Shown one piece after another: positions 59,526-64,000 of a stretch of DNA of 64,000 bases. Position 1 is the first letter of the stretch. Every line of letters begins with the position of its first letter. The DNA is from Methanothermobacter sp. CaT2 (GTDB taxonomy: Archaea > Methanobacteriota > Methanobacteria > Methanobacteriales > Methanothermobacteraceae), in the NCBI RefSeq assembly GCF_000828575.1, contig NZ_AP011952.1:62001-126000 (forward strand). The letters are read 5' to 3'. Under the pieces are notes generated by a model. That model saw only the letters and a program-made list of their open reading frames with translations. It had not been told where the DNA came from and searched no databases. Position numbers and translations under genes: made by a program.

Positions 59526-60104
59526 ATGATAAGGATAGGCATTCTTGATCTTCAGGGCGATGTTTCCGAGCACCTCGAGATGACCCGGAGGGCAGTTGAG
59601 AGGATGGATCTGGATGCAGAGGTAGTGAAGGTGAGAACAGCGGAGGACGCATCAGCTGTAGATGCAATAATAATCTCCGGCGGTGAGAGCACCGTCATCG
59701 GTAAACTCATGGAGGAGACAGGGATAAAGGATGTTATCCTCACCGAGAACAAAGCGGTCATGGGGACCTGTGCCGGGATGGTTCTTCTTGCAAGGGAAAC
59801 AGACTATGAACAGCCCCTCCTGGGACTCATAGACATGAAGGTTAAGAGAAACGCCTTTGGAAGGCAGAAGGATTCCTTTGAGGAGGACATAGAGATACTT
59901 GGAAGAAAATTCCATGGAATATTCATAAGGGCGCCAGCTGCCGTCGAAGTGGGTGAGGGGGCCGAGGTACTATCCAGAATCGATGAAGGGATCATCGCAG
60001 TGAAGGAGGGCTGCAACCTTGCACTTGCCTTCCACCCTGAACTGGGAGAGGACACCGGACTTCACGAATACTTTATAAAGGAGGTATTGAATTGTGTGGA
60101 ATAG
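59526..60104 (+). CDS. pdxT: Pyridoxal 5'-phosphate synthase glutaminase subunit PdxT
   Basis: 192 residues. GILDLQGDVSEHL, SGGESTVIGKL, nucleophile Cys in GTCAGMVLLA and the His-Glu pair in AFHPELGED are the PdxT set. It feeds ammonia to PdxS, which is not in the window. Its 3' end overlaps the start of the glutamate synthase amidotransferase gene by 13 bp. Confidence 0.95.
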   Translation: MIRIGILDLQGDVSEHLEMTRRAVERMDLDAEVVKVRTAEDASAVDAIIISGGESTVIGKLMEETGIKDVILTENKAVMGTCAGMVLLARETDYEQPLLGLIDMKVKRNAFGRQKDSFEEDIEILGRKFHGIFIRAPAAVEVGEGAEVLSRIDEGIIAVKEGCNLALAFHPELGEDTGLHEYFIKEVLNCVE

Positions 60105-61009
60105 CAGGAGTGGTCTACAAGGATGGTAAACTTCACAACGTCGGGGCAGACATGACTAGGATGCTCCATGCGCTGCAGCACAGGGGCCCCGACTCAGCGG
60201 GTTTCTCAATCTATGGAGGTCTTGGTCTTGAGGAGAACGAGTACCTCCTTAACATTGAGGTTAAAGAAAAGAAGGGGCTTCTTGAGAGGGTCAAGGAAAC
60301 CGTTGAAACGGTAAGCCCCATAAGGAAGGATGAGGTCATCCCATCAGTTGAGGACTACATAATATACCGCTGCAGGATCACCCTTGAATCATTCTCACAG
60401 CTTAAACCACTCATAATGGAGATAGACAGGATAGAGGATGTCATAGTACTCAATGGAAGCCACTCCTTTGAAATGATAAAGGATGTGGGATCTGTACTTG
60501 AAATAGCAGACCGCTACGACACCTGGTCAAAGAAGGGCACACATGCCATAGGCCACACAAGGTTCTCAACAGAGAGCATAGTTGACAGGTACCATGCACA
60601 CCCCTTCCAGAGCTACATCATCCCTGACATAACCGTGGTACACAACGGCCAGATAACCAACTACTGGAAGATAAGGGAACCCCTTGAGAGAAAGGGACAC
60701 ATATTCGAGACAAACAACGACACAGAATGCATAGTCCACTACGTTGCAGATAAACTGGCATCAGGCTACAGCCTTGAGGAGGCACTTGAACAGTCAGTGA
60801 AGGACATGGACGGACCTTTCTCATACATAGTCGGAACACCCACCGGCGTGGGAATAGCAAAGGACCAGCTCGGCCTCAGGCCAGGGGTGATGGCAGAGAA
60901 CGATGAGGTATTCGCGGTTGCATCAGAGGAGGTCTCCCTGAGGGAGGTCATGGATACAACCGAGGTTGAACAGATATCCCCCGGCGAGGTCAGGGTATAC
61001 GAGATATAG
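60092..61009 (+). CDS. Glutamate synthase amidotransferase subunit (GlxB-like)
   Basis: 305 residues from TTG 60092 (GGAGGT upstream). The start puts Cys2 of MCGIAG in place as class II glutaminase nucleophile. HRGPDSAGFS, GHTRFSTES and VVHNGQITNY follow. It corresponds to the N-terminal domain of bacterial GltB, encoded separately as is usual in archaea. First of four glutamate synthase genes. Confidence 0.93.
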   Translation: MCGIAGVVYKDGKLHNVGADMTRMLHALQHRGPDSAGFSIYGGLGLEENEYLLNIEVKEKKGLLERVKETVETVSPIRKDEVIPSVEDYIIYRCRITLESFSQLKPLIMEIDRIEDVIVLNGSHSFEMIKDVGSVLEIADRYDTWSKKGTHAIGHTRFSTESIVDRYHAHPFQSYIIPDITVVHNGQITNYWKIREPLERKGHIFETNNDTECIVHYVADKLASGYSLEEALEQSVKDMDGPFSYIVGTPTGVGIAKDQLGLRPGVMAENDEVFAVASEEVSLREVMDTTEVEQISPGEVRVYEI

Positions 61010-61018
61010 GGTGATATG

Positions 61019-61708
61019 ATGAGGGAAGCAGTAGTTGATGCAGAATCAAAAACCCCCAGGGAGGTTAACAGGGCCATAAAGAGCCTGGCAAAGGACCACG
61101 ACAGGATAGTGGTTAAAAACCCCAACGCCATGCACTACATCGGCGCGGGACTCACAGAGGACGTGGAGCTCATAATAGATGGTTCAGCCGGATACTTCGC
61201 CGCGACAATGATACACGGCCCAAGGGTTAAGATAAATGGTAACGCAGGATGGTTCCCTGCAGACAACATGACAGAAGGTGAGGTCATAATAGAGGGATCC
61301 GCTGGAGACGGAGTCGGACAGGGAATCTACGGCGGAACGGTCGTTGTAAGGAAGGGCGCAGGGTCAAGGACAGGAGAGATAATGAAGAACGGAACCATCA
61401 TCATAGGTGGAAACTCAGGTTTCATGACAGGCCTATTCATGATGGGCGGCCGCATAATAGTCCTGGGGGACCTTGCAGAGGACGCCGGGGAGTCCATCAT
61501 AAGGGGAACGATATACGTTGGTGGAGAAATAAAAAGCCTTGGAAAGAACGCAAAGGTTGAGGACATAACCCCTGAGGAGGAAGAGGAACTCAGAGGTATC
61601 CTCTCAGAATACGGATTTGAACTTGAGGATGAGGAATACCATTCCTTCAGAAAGATTGTCCCAAGAAGCAAAAGGCCATTCTATGGCGAAGAATCGGAGG
61701 AAGGATAA
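61019..61708 (+). CDS. Glutamate synthase GXGXG-domain subunit (GlxC-like)
   Basis: About 229 residues; ATG 61019 or 61016, after AGGGTGAT. Repeated G-x2-G-x2-G beta-helix turns (GSAGYFAATM, GNAGWFPADNM, GSAGDGVGQGIYGG, GNSGFMTGLFMMGG) form the C-terminal structural domain of glutamate synthase. The stop overlaps the next start by one base (TAATG). Confidence 0.93.
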   Translation: MREAVVDAESKTPREVNRAIKSLAKDHDRIVVKNPNAMHYIGAGLTEDVELIIDGSAGYFAATMIHGPRVKINGNAGWFPADNMTEGEVIIEGSAGDGVGQGIYGGTVVVRKGAGSRTGEIMKNGTIIIGGNSGFMTGLFMMGGRIIVLGDLAEDAGESIIRGTIYVGGEIKSLGKNAKVEDITPEEEEELRGILSEYGFELEDEEYHSFRKIVPRSKRPFYGEESEEG

Positions 61709-62763
61709 TGAGCAGATATGCAATGGTCGGAACACCCTGCCAGATAACAGCAGCCACACTGATGAAGGAATATAACGGGGAATCCCCCGTTGAACTCAGA
61801 ATCGGACTCTTCTGCATGGAGAACTTCTCCTACACCTACCTTAAGGAACTTGCAGAGGAGGAGGGTGTTGACCTCAGGGATGTTTCAGAGTGCCGGATAG
61901 AGAAGGGCAGGCTCTGGTTCCACATCAACGATGGAAGCACAGTATCCATACCACTTGAAAGGGCCAGATCCGCAATGAGAAAGAACTGCTCTGTGTGCAT
62001 GGACTTCACATCAGAACAGTCAGACGTTTCAGTGGGATCTGTGGGTTCACCCCAGGGATGGTCAACACTCATAATAAGGACAGAGAGGGGCCGAGAGCTG
62101 GTTGATGGGGCCGCAAAGGCAGGATACATTGAGACAGCGCCCATAACAGGGAAGGGCCTCAAACTTCTTGAAAAACTTGCATCAGGTAAAAAGGAGGAGA
62201 ACCTTGAGGAGATACAGAGAAGGGAATCAGTTGCAAGGCCCGTCCTATACTGGCGGGTGATGCCCGGGGACCTCTACCTTGAGGAAATTAAGGACTACCA
62301 GTTCGATGACCTTAAGTCTGACGTCATCGATGTTGGCGCATGTGTGCTCTGCGGGGCCTGCGAGGCGTCATGCCCGGAGGGTATCGTGAGGATAGAAGAC
62401 AGAAAACCCGACATTAAGGGCGAATGTCCCGAGGGCTGCAACGCATGCTACGTGGCATGCCCAAGGACCTACGTACCCGACAGCATAATAAGTCACGAGT
62501 CCGCGGCCGAACCCCTGGGGGAGTACACTGAGATACTCTCTGCAAGGGCCCCAATGTTCAGGGGCCAGGATGGTGGTGTTGTAACCGCACTCCTGATCTA
62601 TGCCCTCAGGGAGGGAATCGTTGACGGGGCACTGGTGGTTGACAGGGACCCTGCAATGCCATGGAAACCCGTACCTGTACTGGCAGATGATCCGGAGGAT
62701 GTTGTGAGGGCTGCAGGTACCAAGTACTCAGTATGCCCGATATTGAAGGTATTAAAGGAGTAA
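61708..62763 (+). CDS. FrhB-like F420-binding subunit with permuted domains and Fe-S motifs
   Basis: 351 residues. Residues 1-180 resemble the C-terminal part of F420-reducing hydrogenase subunit FrhB (GTPCQI, IGLFCMENFSYT, GSVGSPQGWST, KGLKLLEKLAS). Residues 212-252 hold ferredoxin-like motifs CVLCGACEASCP and CPEGCNACYVACP. Residues 268-351 resemble the N-terminal part of FrhB (GEYTEILSAR, QDGGVVTALLIYAL, AAGTKYSVCP), ending where FrhB would run on into residue 1 here. The order is thus circularly permuted. It probably feeds electrons from F420H2 to the glutamate synthase. Confidence 0.85.
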   Translation: MSRYAMVGTPCQITAATLMKEYNGESPVELRIGLFCMENFSYTYLKELAEEEGVDLRDVSECRIEKGRLWFHINDGSTVSIPLERARSAMRKNCSVCMDFTSEQSDVSVGSVGSPQGWSTLIIRTERGRELVDGAAKAGYIETAPITGKGLKLLEKLASGKKEENLEEIQRRESVARPVLYWRVMPGDLYLEEIKDYQFDDLKSDVIDVGACVLCGACEASCPEGIVRIEDRKPDIKGECPEGCNACYVACPRTYVPDSIISHESAAEPLGEYTEILSARAPMFRGQDGGVVTALLIYALREGIVDGALVVDRDPAMPWKPVPVLADDPEDVVRAAGTKYSVCPILKVLKE

Positions 62764-62775
62764 GAGGGGTTAAAG

Positions 62776-64000
62776 ATGCCTTTTAAGGTTGAGAGAAAGG
62801 AAGATGTATGTAAGAGGAACTTTGACCGTCCCGGCTGCTGCTGGTACATGTGTGATAACCGGGACGAGTCACTCTGTGCAAACTGCTACTCATGCTATAA
62901 CAACTGTCCACACGATGTTTACGAGATAATAAACGGGGAACCGGTACCCCTGAGGCATGAAAACTGTGTGGGGTGCCGTATCTGTGAGGAGATGTGCCCC
63001 AACAATGCAATAGAGGTCAACGCCGTACCCGAGGACCGGAGGAATGTATGGTCATTTACTGACCTGCTTGAGATACAGAGGAAATCCAGGGAGGGTTCCT
63101 ACAAGGTCAGGGGCTGCGGTGCAGTGAGGAGGATACCCACCTTTGACGACCTTGTGATAATACCGGCCCAGGTCTCAAGACCGCCCATAGACAAGTACAG
63201 GGAGCCCTGCAATACCCGGGTGGTCCTGGGTGACAGGTTCGCCGAGAACCCCCTTGAACTTGACACACCCATCATGATAGCCGCCATGTCCTTTGGAGCC
63301 CTCAGCAAGGAGGCCAAGATAGCCCTTGCAATGGGTGCAACCCTCGCAGGCACAGCCACAAACACAGGTGAGGGGGGAATGCTCCCTGAGGAGCGTAAAT
63401 ACGCCTCAAAACTCATTGCACAGTATGCATCAGGACGCTTCGGTGTCTCTGCAGAGTACCTCAACAATTCAGAGGCCATCGAGATCAAGATAGGTCAGGG
63501 TGCCAAGTCAGGTATGGGTGGACATCTGCTTGCAGAGAAGGTAACAGCGGAGGTTTCAAGGATAAGGATGATACCTGAGGGTACCGATGCACTGAGCCCG
63601 GCAAGGCACATGGATATAGTCGGGCCAGAGGACCTCAGCATGAAGATATCCCAGCTCCGTGAGATAACCGACTGGAAGGTCCCGATAATGGTCAAGTTCA
63701 CATCTGGCCGTGTTGCCGATGATGTGAAGATAGCTGCAAAGGCAGGGGCCGATATAGTCGTGGTTGATGGTATGCAGGGAGGTACAGGTGCAGGGCCTGA
63801 CGTTGTAACCGAGCACTCAGGTATACCCACAATAGCAGCCATAGTGGAGGCCGATGAGGCCCTCAAGGAAGTCAACCTCCGTGATGAGGTGAGCCTTGTT
63901 GCAGCAGGTGGTATAAGGAGCGGGGCTGACGTTGCAAAGGCCATCGCACTTGGCGCGGATGCAGTCTACATCGGTACAGCGGCACTTGTCTCAATTGGCT
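62776..64000 (+). CDS. gltB: Glutamate synthase FMN/Fe-S large subunit (partial, runs off the right edge)
   Basis: The frame is open from ATG 62776 to the window end (408 codons seen). The N terminus has extra cysteines and a ferredoxin domain (CANCYSCYNNCP, CVGCRICEEMCP), then the glutamate synthase FMN barrel: MIAAMSFGALSKEAK, TGEGGMLPEE, KIGQGAKSGMGGHL and DGMQGGTGAGP. It catalyses reductive amination of 2-oxoglutarate with the amidotransferase and GXGXG subunits. Confidence 0.94.
   Translation, partial: MPFKVERKEDVCKRNFDRPGCCWYMCDNRDESLCANCYSCYNNCPHDVYEIINGEPVPLRHENCVGCRICEEMCPNNAIEVNAVPEDRRNVWSFTDLLEIQRKSREGSYKVRGCGAVRRIPTFDDLVIIPAQVSRPPIDKYREPCNTRVVLGDRFAENPLELDTPIMIAAMSFGALSKEAKIALAMGATLAGTATNTGEGGMLPEERKYASKLIAQYASGRFGVSAEYLNNSEAIEIKIGQGAKSGMGGHLLAEKVTAEVSRIRMIPEGTDALSPARHMDIVGPEDLSMKISQLREITDWKVPIMVKFTSGRVADDVKIAAKAGADIVVVDGMQGGTGAGPDVVTEHSGIPTIAAIVEADEALKEVNLRDEVSLVAAGGIRSGADVAKAIALGADAVYIGTAALVSIG

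Overview
The window comes from a hydrogenotrophic, thermophilic methanogen of the genus Methanothermobacter, close to M. thermautotrophicus and M. marburgensis. The gene set and order fit this: CbiMNQO cobalt transporter, MfnB, archaeal riboflavin synthase, CbiT, archaeal NMN adenylyltransferase, an AtwA-type double ABC ATPase, F420H2 oxidase, archaeosine TgtA, archaeal NAC and pseudomurein-binding repeats. Archaeal TATA boxes, GGTGAT-type ribosome binding sites, frequent TTG/GTG starts and dense overlapping operons agree. There is no rRNA, no recognisable tRNA, no CRISPR array and no insertion sequence.

Layout. 1-4.1 kb: a Nudix hydrolase, then an operon of a CarH-like cobalamin-binding sensor and a histidine kinase, a small Cys protein and an HTH-CBS protein. 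4.2-10.4 kb: deoxyhypusine synthase, pyrF, cbiMNQO, ribC and an iron-sulfur flavoprotein. 10.4-12.7 kb: a glycosyltransferase cluster. 12.8-17.7 kb: a LutA/LutB-like pair, mfnB, guaB, mobA. 17.6-22.3 kb, minus strand: PMBR mini-protein, membrane protein, cbiT, ubiX, HD hydrolase, moaE, nadM. 22.5-25.5 kb: AtwA-like ATPase, flavoprotein, UspA and a small membrane protein behind a palindromic operator-like site. 25.8-27.5 kb: a broken adhesin-like surface gene. 27.6-30.9 kb: an oxygen-defence operon (two rubredoxins, F420H2 oxidase, ferritin, peroxiredoxin, superoxide dismutase). 31-38.5 kb: aryl-CoA ligase plus ACT protein, then a long minus-strand operon purC-purS-purQ-cobA-hemD-srp19-DHH nuclease-regulator. 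38.6-43.6 kb: glmS, a BASS-type transporter and an AT-rich glycosyltransferase island. 43.8-53.2 kb: 7TM histidine kinase, MnmC-like methyltransferase, tgtA, nac, phosphoesterase, a NYN ribonuclease overlapping a membrane-anchored palm/cyclase-like protein, and a small exported protein. 53.3-64 kb: argJ, argB, aksF/leuB, TPR and HEAT proteins, malate dehydrogenase, pdxT and an archaeal split glutamate synthase whose FrhB-like subunit has its domains in permuted order.

Most unusual points: (1) a CarH-type W-x9-EH cobalamin sensor paired with a histidine kinase; (2) a circularly permuted F420-binding FrhB module wrapped around ferredoxin-like Fe-S motifs inside a glutamate synthase operon; (3) a NYN RNase overlapping a GGDD palm-domain protein with a membrane tail; (4) repeated short (about 43-66 bp) imperfect tandem duplications sitting on gene ends and stop/start junctions at eight or more places, one of which created a translationally coupled micro-ORF.
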